Assembly (NCBI GenBank): GCA_963696525.1 | Contig: CAVOKO010000008.1 | Span: forward strand, 620,001 to 684,000 | Source: CAWBRT01 sp963696525 | Lineage (GTDB): Bacteria > Acidobacteriota > Terriglobia > Terriglobales > Acidobacteriaceae | Length of the DNA: 64,000 nt | Direction of reading: 5' to 3' | Part shown: piece by piece, positions 26,949-36,131 of the stretch | How positions within the stretch are numbered: position 1 is the stretch's first letter | Layout of the letters: each line of letters starts with the position of its first letter | Position numbers and translations under genes: made by a program | Notes under the pieces: model-generated | The model's input: the letters and a program-made list of their open reading frames with translations, nothing else | Told to the model about the DNA's origin: nothing | Database searches by the model: none

Positions 26949-28004
26949 TTACGGCTTCTGTCCGATGCGGTGATGAATCCAACCATCCAGCCAGTCGGCG
27001 ATTGCCAGGCTGTTCTTGTCTTGCATCAGCATGTGGGAATTGCCATGAATTCCAACATCGGGCAGCAGAATCAGCTCTGCCTTGCCGCCAGCCGCGTTGG
27101 CCGCCTGCACGAAATCGCGGCAGAGTTTCAGGCGTGGCGCCCAGCGAGTTGACTTGTCAACATTGTCGGCGAATAGCACCAGGATCGGCAGGCCCTTGAA
27201 CGGGGCCATGTTATCCGTGCTGTCCGGGCAGGCGGCGGGTTCGATGGCTATAATTCCGGCCACGCCCTTGGTACTGAGCACCGCCGTCTGAAACGGATAG
27301 ATGCCGGACTGCGAGTGGCTCACCAGTACGGTGCCGCCCAGTTTTTGGGCCAGTTCAGACAGTGCCGGAACCGTCGGATTGGGCGTGGGCAGGGTGTCCA
27401 ACCAGTCTGGCACCATCTGCTTCCAGAACTCCGTCTGCGCCTCCAGCGGGAACTGCATGCCGGGGAACACCTTCGGGTATTCCGGACCGAAGCGGAAAAT
27501 GGTCCAGGCTCCCTCGCGCCCAGCCGAGAACACTACTGGCAGTTGATCGATTGGCGCCTTATTGGTCTTGACCGCGTTGATCGCGGACGGACTGGCGGCC
27601 GAGCGGCCGCGCCATGCCTGGTCGACGACATACACCGGGAAGCCCTTGCGGGCAAAATATTCATCCCAGCCCATGCGGCCGTCGGGTGTCGTTTCCCATG
27701 TCTTGCCGGTCAGGCAGCAACCATGAATCAGGGTAAGCGGATAATGCCGCCCGGCGCCGACCGGCACTTGGTAATGGACGTACACCTGATCGACGGTGAT
27801 CGTGCCGGACGCTGGATATTTGGACTGGGTGGAGAGCGTATCGGACTGCACGTCGCGCCCGCCGACAAAGAAGCTGCCCTCCTTCTCCAGCATCAGTGGC
27901 GCCGAAGCTGGCGCGGGCTTTTTCTGAGCCGCCGCGGGCAATGCAGCGGAGGCAGCCATCAGCAGTACTGCAACGATCCGTAGAAAGCGAGACGGTATGG
28001 ACAT
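26949..28004 (-). CDS. Secreted alpha/beta hydrolase (putative esterase)
   Basis: 351 residues. The signal peptide (MSIPSRFLRIVAVLLMAASA) ends near AAAQ. The oxyanion-type LIHGCCLTGKTWE block lies at about 92-104. The nucleophile elbow SHSQSG at 229-234 is a variant of GHSxG with Ser231, and a catalytic His is likely in IHGNSHML. ATG 28004 is set by AGGAGG; the in-frame extension to 28538 is non-coding. The substrate is unknown. Confidence 0.83.
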   Translation of the reverse strand: MSIPSRFLRIVAVLLMAASAALPAAAQKKPAPASAPLMLEKEGSFFVGGRDVQSDTLSTQSKYPASGTITVDQVYVHYQVPVGAGRHYPLTLIHGCCLTGKTWETTPDGRMGWDEYFARKGFPVYVVDQAWRGRSAASPSAINAVKTNKAPIDQLPVVFSAGREGAWTIFRFGPEYPKVFPGMQFPLEAQTEFWKQMVPDWLDTLPTPNPTVPALSELAQKLGGTVLVSHSQSGIYPFQTAVLSTKGVAGIIAIEPAACPDSTDNMAPFKGLPILVLFADNVDKSTRWAPRLKLCRDFVQAANAAGGKAELILLPDVGIHGNSHMLMQDKNSLAIADWLDGWIHHRIGQKP

Positions 28005-28665
28005 GAAACCTCCTGATCTTCTTGGTTGATCCGGCATGACATGGATGACAGGCAAAATCCAACCGAACCATCGGGCAACAATCGCGAGCCAAATGGCAGC
28101 GGCGATAAGCATTGCGGACAACAGGAATGTGAACACTGAGGGTGCTCCGACTGCCGTGTCGTTCCTCTCGGGAAGCACAATTGTGATTCGGAGCTGCCGC
28201 GCAGTCAACCGCAAATGCGGAGACTGCGGCGCAAAAGCCCGCGACGTCAACTTTGAAGAGCGGCGAGTGATGGCCACTGGGCTTGACAGTTTGAGTCCAG
28301 GGCAGCAGTATTGCGGTATGAACTGCGACCTCAGCTCATCGCTTGAGCCTGAAAAGAAAGAGACACCGAGTAGCGAGCAGACGGAACCGCAACCGCACTG
28401 CGGATACTCGGGCGGCTGCGGTGGAGACCCGGCCAATTGCTCGCAAAACCAGCCTACGGACAAGCCGGATACGAATCGAACGCGGCAATCAGATTCGAGT
28501 GGGTAACTCCAGCCTGGTGATAGGCTGTTGCGGAGCAAACCTGCTGGGAATGTCGAACAATTTACGGTTGAACGCTCTTTGCGATGAACTGGCCCGTCCA
28601 GTGGTCATTGTTTTAAGTGATGCCGCCGATACCCTACTAAAATGATCAAAACATCAGGAGGCAAT
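28005..28665 (+). other. Gene-free 0.66-kb stretch
   Basis: A 156-codon plus-strand ORF (28036-28506) and an N-terminal extension of the hydrolase on the other strand cover this segment. Neither has a family-like composition or a ribosome binding site. I see no RNA gene. It should contain the hydrolase promoter on the minus strand. Confidence 0.4.
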
Positions 28666-28965
28666 ATGGCGAAGTCGGGCCATACATATTCGGTCTATGT
28701 GGATGACAACTACCACTACATGGACGAAGAGGCACGATACAAGCTGGGTGATTTCGCCACTCTGGACGATGCGGTTGCGGCTTGCAAACGCATAGTAGAC
28801 GGGTTTCTCAAGGTCGAGGTTCCACTTGATATAACAGCGGCGGAACGGTACGAGCAGTATACGGGGTTTGGACCGGACCCATTCATCGTGACCGATGATC
28901 CTGGGGCTGGAAGTCCGCCATTTTCGGCCTGGAGCTATGCGAAAGAACGATGTGAGGGCGGATGA
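28666..28965 (+). CDS. Conserved hypothetical small acidic protein
   Basis: 99 residues, acidic, no signal or membrane segment. It opens MAKSGHTYSVYVDDNYHYMD and continues LGDFATLDDAVAACKRIVD, a pattern I recognise from short uncharacterised bacterial proteins. The ATG at 28666 follows AGGAGG by 6 bases, which overrides the in-frame ATG at 28642. It stands alone. Function unknown. Confidence 0.75.
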   Translation: MAKSGHTYSVYVDDNYHYMDEEARYKLGDFATLDDAVAACKRIVDGFLKVEVPLDITAAERYEQYTGFGPDPFIVTDDPGAGSPPFSAWSYAKERCEGG

Positions 28966-29325
28966 TTTTTGGGGTGGTCGAGTGCCGTTGTAGTTTCTGT
29001 GGCGCCAGATGATTGCTTGGTGGGCAGGTGGTTATTTATGAGACTGGTACCTGCTCGGTAGCACCCGTTACATGACATGTTACCTAGATAGAGATTGAGA
29101 TAGAGATCAGGTTCTCACCATTCTTTTTTATGTGCTTGTTAGACTGCACACAGATATAGGGAGCTGTGGTTGAACGTATAGCCCTGCCTCATGTCGCCGT
29201 AAGCTGGCAGGGAGTACATCGTACTCGATACAGGCTCCAAGGCTGCCCCCATCCCACGGTGTACGTCAAAGCTACTAGCGTCGCCTACCTGCCCGGCCAG
29301 CGTTGATCTTCATTTGTGCCCCGCA
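28966..29325 (+). other. Intergenic region, no gene seen
   Basis: 360 bases with lower GC than the surroundings, a short run of GAGATTGAGATAGAGAT-like repeats near 29091, and no ORF or RNA signature I can support. Confidence 0.4.
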
Positions 29326-30114
29326 TCATTTAGCAGGCTCCATGCCGCTCCTAGTAATGACTGAAGCGGCCGATGGCGACGCAAGGTATCGAAGCAGGGC
29401 CTTAGCGGCCTCCGGATTCTTGGAACCGACGACAACCCCTGCGGAGAACACGGTGAACTTCTGTAGCGCCGGCGGTAGCGGCCCGACTATATCAATGCCC
29501 GCTATGGGCAGAAGCTCGCTCATCTGCTGAAAACCGATCTCGGCCTCGCCTCGCGCAACCACCTTGCCTACGGGTTCGGCGGGGATACTCCTGCTCTTTC
29601 CTTTTATCTGGTCGAAGATTCCGAGGCGCGGAAACAGCTCAGTTGAGAGATAAACGCCACTGGCGCTATCGGAGTACGCGATTGATTTAGCCGCCAAAAG
29701 AGTGCGCTTAAAAGCATCCGTTGAGCTGATGTCCGGCTTGGGTGCGCCGGCGCGGACCGCCATGGCAATCCCTGAGCGCGCCAGATCGACCCTCGTATCG
29801 GGCAGCACCTTGCCTTGCTTGATCAAGTTGTTGAGCGCGTAACCGACCATGATCAATACGTCTGCAGGCTCGCCCCGCCGCAGGCGATTGGGAATCGCTT
29901 CCGGCGTTTCGCCCATAGAGGGTGCAAACACCGCTACAACCCTGTTGCCGGTGGTGCGTTCAAACGCCGGGCCCAGATCCCGCAAAGCTGCGGAAAACCC
30001 GCCAGAGATGAACACCTTGACTTCTGTCGCTTCAGCCGCGCTCGCCAGAGTCGCCAAAAGCGCAACGCTTGCGAAAACAATCAAGACTTTAAAAGCTACG
30101 GAGTTCGAGGTCAT
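29326..30114 (-). CDS. ModA-like periplasmic substrate-binding protein
   Basis: 262 residues. The signal peptide ends near ASAAEA. The mature part KVFISGGFSAALRDLGPAFE and GEPADVLIMVG follows the molybdate/extracellular binding fold, and ARSGIAMAVRAGAPKPDIS is the hinge region. No ABC permease or ATPase is adjacent, so it may be an orphan binding protein that does not bind molybdate. The ligand is unknown. Confidence 0.82.
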   Translation of the reverse strand: MTSNSVAFKVLIVFASVALLATLASAAEATEVKVFISGGFSAALRDLGPAFERTTGNRVVAVFAPSMGETPEAIPNRLRRGEPADVLIMVGYALNNLIKQGKVLPDTRVDLARSGIAMAVRAGAPKPDISSTDAFKRTLLAAKSIAYSDSASGVYLSTELFPRLGIFDQIKGKSRSIPAEPVGKVVARGEAEIGFQQMSELLPIAGIDIVGPLPPALQKFTVFSAGVVVGSKNPEAAKALLRYLASPSAASVITRSGMEPAK

Positions 30115-30404
30115 CAGGGATCTCCTTTGGCTCCAGCACGCACTAGCTAGGCAGTTGCTCTAGTTCTTTAGCGGGCTCGGGTACGCGTAACAGCGTACAC
30201 CGAAGCGGGATGAAGTTCCATCGCTGGCGAGAATGTATAGTCCGCCGCCTGAGTGTAAGGGGAGATTGTTCGGAGCGAAGTTACAGTCTGCGTAATGTAT
30301 CCGGTCTCTATCTGGAGACGAATCTCCGGGCGCACGATGATGATTCGCGCGTGCGCAGAATACTCGGGAGCTGCGGCGGCAGTTCCTCGACCACTCCGGT
30401 GGGA

Positions 30405-30458
30405 ACGGCAGACACGCAGACGTCGGTGGGGACGGCAACCACGCAGGCGTCGGTGGGG
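30405..30458 (+). repeat. 27-bp tandem repeat, two copies
   Basis: Units 30405-30431 and 30432-30458 (ACGGCAGACACGCAGACG versus ACGGCAACCACGCAGGCG) each end in TCGGTGGGG. In one frame they encode TADTQTSVG and TATTQASVG followed by VTLKLH and a stop, which could be the tail of a decayed surface protein. The rest of 30115-30774 holds no gene I can support. Confidence 0.5.
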
Positions 30459-30774
30459 GTGACGCTGAAACTGCACTAGGAAGTCATAAGCGCTATTTGA
30501 GGTGACCGGCGCTGAGCCATTTCAGGAGACAAATCTGTGCCGATGCCAAGATGCTCGCCGAACGAACCTGAGGTCCCCTGCCTTATCAAGCCAGCAAATG
30601 CTGGCCGTTCCTCGGCAACCCTGAAAGACCACGATCTGCGCAGCCGAGCTGTGTGGCGCCATGGCGACTTCTCGGATGGCCAGTTTCACGGCAGCCGCAG
30701 GCATCGCGGTCATCAACTCGATCACTGACTTGGAGGGTACTTCGGTCCCGACATCATCCTGTTCTTCTGAAGAG

Positions 30775-32142
30775 CTAAGACGGGTTCGTGTCTTCCGACG
30801 TGTTGTCTGTGCGTTCGACGGCTCGGTCGAGTTTGTCATCCCTGAGACCGTTGTGCGGCCCGATCCAGATGAGCAGCACGAGGGCTGGCACTGTCGCCAC
30901 GGTGGTCAGCAGGAAGAACGGCACCCAGCCGAACTTCTCAGCCAGCACGCCTCCTGAGGAGGCCACCAGTGTGCGGCCAACCGACGCGAGCGAGGAAAGC
31001 AGCGCGTACTGGGTAGCGGTGAAGGCGGGCGAACATAGACTGGAGAGATAGCTTACCAACGCTGTCCCTGCCATTGCGCCAGTTACGTTTTCGGCAGTGA
31101 CACACAGCGCAAGATAGCCGAGCCGATGCCCGCCTACAGCCTGCAGCACATAGAACAGGTTGCCGGCCGACTGGAGTAACGCCGCATAGGACGAGCGAGC
31201 GCCGGAAGCCAAACCGTGCCGTCACCACCCCCCCGATCAGAGCCCCCGCCACGGTCGCAAAGAACCCGACCAGTTTGGAAACGGCGGCGATCTCGTTGAG
31301 CGAAAACCCGAGCGAGATGTAAAGCGGCGTCGCCATCACTCCCGCCAGCGCTTCCCCCAACTTGTAGCCGACAATGAAGATCAGGATGACCAGCCAAAGC
31401 GGCCGGCGCATGAAATCGGTGAAGGGGCCCGTCACTGCGGTGGCGAGCGCATTGGCGAACTCCCTCCCATCCGGCTGCCCTGGTACGCGCAGTTTCCGCC
31501 GCCACTTTCGGCTCGGGGCCAAACAGGAACACCAGCATTCCCACGCCAACCAGCGCCGCCATCGTGGCATAGGCCGCGAACCACCCGGCGCGCGCCGCGA
31601 TCACCAGCGAGCCCGCTCCGGAAACCAGCATGGCAAGCCGGTAGCCGGTTTGGATCATGCCCGCACCGGGACCCTGCAGGTCCAGCTCCAGGATCTCCAC
31701 GCGCCAAGCATCAATGACGATATCCTGGCTCGCGGATAGAAACGCGACGAGCAGCGACAGGGCGCACATGAGAGTCAAGTTGTGCCGTGGATTGCACGAT
31801 CCCAGGGCGAGTATTGCGCCGATCAACATGATCTGGATCGTGATTCCCCAACCGCGCCGCCGCCCCAACGGCAGCGGTGGTGGAAGGCAATCAATCAGCG
31901 GCGACCACAGGAACTTGAACGCGTAGGGCGTGCCGACCAGGGCGAAGGCGCCGATCGCTGCTCGCCGCACACCCGCTGTCGCCAGCCACGCTGACAGGGT
32001 CGAGTAAGTGAGCAGGAGCGGCAGGCCGCTGGTGAACCCGAGTACCAATACCCGCAGCACGCGCCTGTTCAGTGTAGGCCGTGACCGAGCGATGCCAGTT
32101 AGTTGCGGCGCGCCCTTCGGTGTTGCCGGACAATTCCTTCAT
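30775..32142 (-). pseudogene. AmpG-type (PAT family) permease with three frame breaks
   Basis: Read in pieces it is a full-length muropeptide-permease-like MFS protein of about 455 residues: MKELSGN start at 32142 and NWHRSVTAY; then VLRVLVLGFTSGLPLLLTYS, KFLWSPLIDCLPPPLPLGRR and QDIVIDAWRVE; then PLWLVILIFIVGYKLGEA; and finally QSAGNLFYVLQAVGG and FTATQYALLSSLASVGRT. Frame changes lie near 32063 (an extra G in CAGG), about 31450-31490, and about 31200. AmpG imports cell-wall recycling anhydromuropeptides. All conserved blocks survive, so sequencing indels are possible. Confidence 0.72.
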
Positions 32143-33200
32143 CGTAATCTTTGGGCACCCTGCTTCAGCTTCTTGAATGAAAGACCGTTGTGAGCGATTA
32201 CGTTGTCGATCAGGCCACGGCCCGGAATCAGCCATGCTTTCAGGCCGATGGCTTCGTAGACAACAAAAGCAAGCGGCTGTCCAGCGAGCGGCTTGCCGAC
32301 ATCTTTCCTATATCGGCCGTGGTAACGTTGGATTCATCCGCCACCTTGAATTCCCAGATCGTCGGTGCGTCGAGGTTGCCGGACGCGTTATTCGGAATGG
32401 CGACGGCGACCTGGGTGTCGACCCCTTTGTCCTTCGCGGCGGTTTGGACGAAGTCGAAACCTCTGATAGAGGCACGCCTCCGGCTCAGCATGAAGCGTAA
32501 AGCACTTCCAATGGCAGCCAGTTGGCAGACTGATCCGCACGACGCACTTGAACACTGATCGAGCCGTCTCCGAATATCCACCAAAGACTACATCCGTTGA
32601 TACAAAACTGTCGAGCCGCTGTGACGTTAACTGCACGGGAAGAGCGTTGCCTTGGGGTGACGCCGACAACGGCATCAGGAAACGACTAGCCTCTAGCCAG
32701 CTCGCGGACAAAGCGTTTAGTCCCGAGAAATCGACTAGTGTCCCTGCAGTGGTCGAGAGCCTAAAAGGCGAAGCCAAGGTGAGTCAGCATCTGAATAAGG
32801 GGGAGCGGGTCCACCAAGACCAGGTGGTGAGTCGTTAGCATTACCTGCCAGCTCGTCTCAGCAGCCAGTGAGTAGAGGTGCTCTTTTGCTTCGGGGATCG
32901 TTCGGCCTTCCCCGTCTCAGCGGCAGCGCTCGGCGCACTTGCCGCAGGATGGAGGCTTTGAGCGCCTTTGGGTCGCGGGTAATCTCCGGGGCATAGTGTC
33001 GGCGGATTTGCGCAGCAAAGTCGCGAGTGAGGGTTTCCAACGTTTTCAACAAAAATGGAGACCCCGCCACGGAAACGGGGGCCCCACATTATTCACCACA
33101 TTGTCGGAATCTGGTTCGTTCGCAGTGGCTACATTTTGCAGTTCAGTCCAGTACGAATCGGGGCTGTTTGTCGGATGGGAGTCAAGTGCTTTGATAAGAT
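32143..33200 (+). other. 1-kb region without a supported gene
   Basis: Several 100-codon ORFs overlap on both strands without family features. A minus-strand reading at 32858-33070 (RRALPLRRGRPNDP near its end) looks like a fragment of a basic DNA-binding protein but has no clear start or partner. I treat the stretch as non-coding or decayed. Confidence 0.35.
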
Positions 33201-33274
33201 TGGCTGCCCCCCAGGGATTCGAACCCCGATATGCTGATCCAGAGTCAGCTGTCCTGCCGTTGAACGAGGGGGCA
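33201..33274 (-). tRNA. tRNA-Gln (anticodon CTG)
   Basis: Cloverleaf on the minus strand: acceptor TGCCCCC pairs with GGGGGCA, anticodon stem GCTGA/TCAGC encloses CTCTGGA with anticodon CTG (reads CAG), and the T arm CGGGG-TTCGAAT-CCCTG is canonical. The CCA end is encoded at 33203-33201. No second tRNA is adjacent. Confidence 0.93.
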
Positions 33275-33556
33275 GCGTGCGAGCCGCGCCGTCAATGAAA
33301 ATCAGGCGTCAGATAAGACTTCTCAATCATAAATGTGCCTGCAGAGTGCGTCAACTGCATCGCTATCGCCGTCGCTTTCTGGTTGCCTTCTTAGCGCTGT
33401 GCGCTGGTGATCGGCGTTCCGGCGTTCTTCGGCGGCCGCCTCGGGGTCCCCGGCACGCGCCTTGGTTTGCACGTGATCGGGCAAACCAAGTGAGACGCTA
33501 CGGAATGCGTCAGAGCTCGAGCGCAATGGCTTGTAGGCTTACCTTAGAGCAAGCCG

Positions 33557-33572
33557 GTTTTTCAGCAGCCTG
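33557..33572 (+). repeat. Solitary end of the MITE-like element
   Basis: GTTTTTCAGCAGCCTG matches the right end of the element at 15370-15389. I find no partner end within 300 bases, so it is a remnant. It abuts the thioesterase stop codon. The other bases of 33275-33556 show no gene. Confidence 0.5.
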
Positions 33573-34073
33573 CTACACCTGCATCGCACCGCTCAGCGGC
33601 GGAGGCCAATCCAGCTTTTCGTGCCGCGCGAGGATGTCATCGGCCTTGCGGGCTATCTCCTCTGGAAATGGCGCGGTTTTGCGCACCCCGAGGTCGGCGA
33701 ACGCGTTCATGCACTCAAAGATTGCGGCCAGTTTGCCTCGGGTTACGTTTACCATGAACATCAGGTAGTGCAGACGCTTGGCCGAGCGCGCAACCAATCT
33801 CATATAGACCGCCACCTCTTCGCCCGGGTTCACTTCGCTTAGAAAGTGCATATGATGTTCCAGGTCGAAGGTGCCGGTCCCGTGCTGGCTGTGGTATTCG
33901 CGGGTTAAACCGATTTGGTCGTGCAAAACGTCTCCCGCATCGTCGAAAATTGCCACGTACCAGCGCATGTTCATGTGGCCGTTTTCATCGCGGTATGCTT
34001 CGGGCACCGACATTTTCAGACAGGCGGGGCTCAGCGTTAAAATCACTTGCGGAGAAATGGGGGGCAGCTTCAT
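33573..34073 (-). CDS. Hotdog-fold acyl-CoA thioesterase
   Basis: Likely hydrolyses an acyl- or betainyl-CoA thioester. 166 residues of the 4HBT superfamily: YRDENGHMNMRWYVAIFDDA carries the D/E-x-x-GHMN active-site pattern, and FDLEHHMHFLSEVNPGEEV is the central helix-strand region. No signal peptide. The neighbouring genes give no pathway clue. Confidence 0.8.
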   Translation of the reverse strand: MKLPPISPQVILTLSPACLKMSVPEAYRDENGHMNMRWYVAIFDDAGDVLHDQIGLTREYHSQHGTGTFDLEHHMHFLSEVNPGEEVAVYMRLVARSAKRLHYLMFMVNVTRGKLAAIFECMNAFADLGVRKTAPFPEEIARKADDILARHEKLDWPPPLSGAMQV

Positions 34074-34170
34074 AGCCTCATCCTACACTCCGCCCACCAT
34101 GGCGCAAATCGAGGACCGGCATCTAACCGGCTGCGCAAGAATAGCTTCAAGTGAGGCCTGCAAAGGTGAC

Positions 34171-34479
34171 ATGATGAACAACGCCGAATTTCCCGAGGTC
34201 TTGCACAACGCGAACGCCCGTCGCTTTGAACTTCACGCGGGCGAATCGATGGCGCGGCTCGACTACCGCCTCCAAAACCGCACGATTGTCCTGGCGCACA
34301 CGGAAGTGCCGCCAGAGCTTGCTGGCCGCGGGCTAGGAGCGAAACTGGTCAAAGCAGCCCTGGAGTACGCCCGCGAGTCGGGCCTAAAGGTCGTTCCTCT
34401 CTGCTCCTATGCTGCCGCTTACATTGGCCGCAACCAACAATACCAGACGCTGCTCGAGCCCTCTGGCGGCAATCGCTGA
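34171..34479 (+). CDS. Small GNAT-family N-acetyltransferase (YidJ/GtlA-like)
   Basis: 102 residues, the short one-domain GNAT type. HTEVPPELAGRGLGAKLVKA contains the acetyl-CoA pyrophosphate loop (RGLGAKL), and LCSYAAAYI precedes the C-terminus. AAGGTG lies just before ATG 34171. Its acceptor is unknown. Confidence 0.85.
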   Translation: MMNNAEFPEVLHNANARRFELHAGESMARLDYRLQNRTIVLAHTEVPPELAGRGLGAKLVKAALEYARESGLKVVPLCSYAAAYIGRNQQYQTLLEPSGGNR

Positions 34480-34529
34480 GTGCGCTACCGGCAAGCCGCA
34501 ATTGAAAATTGAAGATTATGGAGGCATCG

Positions 34530-35888
34530 ATGGACGAGCTTGGACGTTCGGTTGCCGAAGCCATCATCGGTATCGACACACTTTGGGGCGGCGATGTCAT
34601 ATGTCCCTCCGGAAGCGGGCGGTTTATCGCCGACTCATGGTTCGCCGATGAACCGCTGCCGCGTGCCTACACCGCTTCGGCCGCCGCGCGCCTACGCGAA
34701 ACCGGCGGCGTCTCCCGCCCGCGGGCCGATCGCGAAGCCGTGGATAGTTACCTGCGCCAGGTGGACATCCCGGCAGCCATTGCCGGGATGCGCACGTCCA
34801 TGCCGAAGTCCGGATCGTCTCCCGGGCGCGACGCCTTCATCGAGGGGCTTGCCGTTTGCCTGCAAGTCATGTGGGAGCTGGCGATGGAGATGCTCGGCAA
34901 GGGCGATCCGGTACCGTACGAGCGCTCGGTCGAGGCCTCCACAGGCAAGCCGCCGCAGCCTTCGCAACCGCAAGTCAAGCGGGAGCGTCTAGCCGAGTTA
35001 CTCGGCAGGGCCGGGTATTCCACCGCCGCACCTGGCGGACTCTTGCGGGCCGTCGACGAGTGGCGGCGAGCACGAGTGGTCCCCATGGCATCCGTCCGCG
35101 CGCTGGGTGCCACCGTCGTCTCTTACTTCGACAACCTAACCGTCGTCAACTTGCTGCCGCACCTGCCGGCGGAGCTGGCGCGCGTGCCTCGGGCCAACAT
35201 CGAATTCCTGCCGATCCAGGACGCCTGGTTTTCCGGCTCGATGAACTATATCGGACGGGCCCGCAAACCGGATGGCAGTCCGAAGTATGAAGCCAGTTAC
35301 GAGATCAACGCTTCACTCCAGATTTCCGTGCCGGAGTTCGAGCAACTGGTAAGCCACGAAGTGGTGCCGGGGCACGTGACCACCTTCGCCTATCTGCAGA
35401 ATCTATACGTACGCGGATTGGCTGGCTTTGAGGCGACCGTCCTGACCATGAACACACGCGCCGCCACCCTCTTCGAGGGCTTAGCCAACAATGCCATCCT
35501 GATCGCGCACGGCGTGACTGAAATCGAAGAGTTGCCCGACGAAGATTTGCAGATCGGGGTGCTCCTCGCCCTGCTTCAGGACGACGCCAAGAATCAATCA
35601 TCGTTTTTTACCTGGGCTGAAGGTCGGAAGAAAGAGGAGGTGGCACCGATTTTGCGCCGCGATTTCCTCGTCAGCGAAGAGCGAGCCGATAAGCTCTCGG
35701 GCGCCTGGGGACGGCATCCTCTGCTCGGCCGCATGTACCTGCCGGCCTACCGCTCCGGCACCGAAAAGGTGGCCGAGCTACGGCGAAAGTATCCGCCCGA
35801 GCGCGTTCTGCCGGCAATCTATGGCTGCTTAGGGTTGGTCGATATCGTAACCGTTGAGCAGACGCTGAACCGCAAGCACCAAGTCTGA
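34530..35888 (+). CDS. HExxPGH putative zinc metalloprotein (DUF885-like)
   Basis: 452 residues, cytoplasmic by sequence. The motif HEVVPGH at 276-282 (within FEQLVSHEVVPGHVTTF) matches the HExxPGH pattern of DUF885-type peptidase-like proteins, but the protein is shorter than usual and the rest diverges. It is followed by a FEGLANNAILI helix that may supply a third ligand. GGAGG precedes ATG 34530; an ATG at 34509 is in frame. Peptidase activity is a guess. Confidence 0.65.
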   Translation: MDELGRSVAEAIIGIDTLWGGDVICPSGSGRFIADSWFADEPLPRAYTASAAARLRETGGVSRPRADREAVDSYLRQVDIPAAIAGMRTSMPKSGSSPGRDAFIEGLAVCLQVMWELAMEMLGKGDPVPYERSVEASTGKPPQPSQPQVKRERLAELLGRAGYSTAAPGGLLRAVDEWRRARVVPMASVRALGATVVSYFDNLTVVNLLPHLPAELARVPRANIEFLPIQDAWFSGSMNYIGRARKPDGSPKYEASYEINASLQISVPEFEQLVSHEVVPGHVTTFAYLQNLYVRGLAGFEATVLTMNTRAATLFEGLANNAILIAHGVTEIEELPDEDLQIGVLLALLQDDAKNQSSFFTWAEGRKKEEVAPILRRDFLVSEERADKLSGAWGRHPLLGRMYLPAYRSGTEKVAELRRKYPPERVLPAIYGCLGLVDIVTVEQTLNRKHQV

Positions 35889-36131
35889 CGGCCACGTGGT
35901 TGGATTTTTTTCAGGCGAGGTCGGGTTGGGGTTGAAGTGTTTCGAGTGCTTTGCCGATGTAGTAGAGGCAAGCATTGCGGCACTTGCTTGCGCGAGTTAC
36001 ATCGCGGTCACTACCTCCCGGCACACTGCGAACCAGGCGGGCCGATCAAGCCCGCCTTGATTTCCGCCTTCCAGACTTCGCTTTGCCCGCGAATCCAGAC
36101 CAGATGCTGAAATCGCTTAGAATAGCTGGCG

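Noticed and set aside
28036..28506. 156-codon plus-strand ORF with several cysteines
   Set aside because: No ribosome binding site, no family pattern, and low-complexity tail; probably chance.
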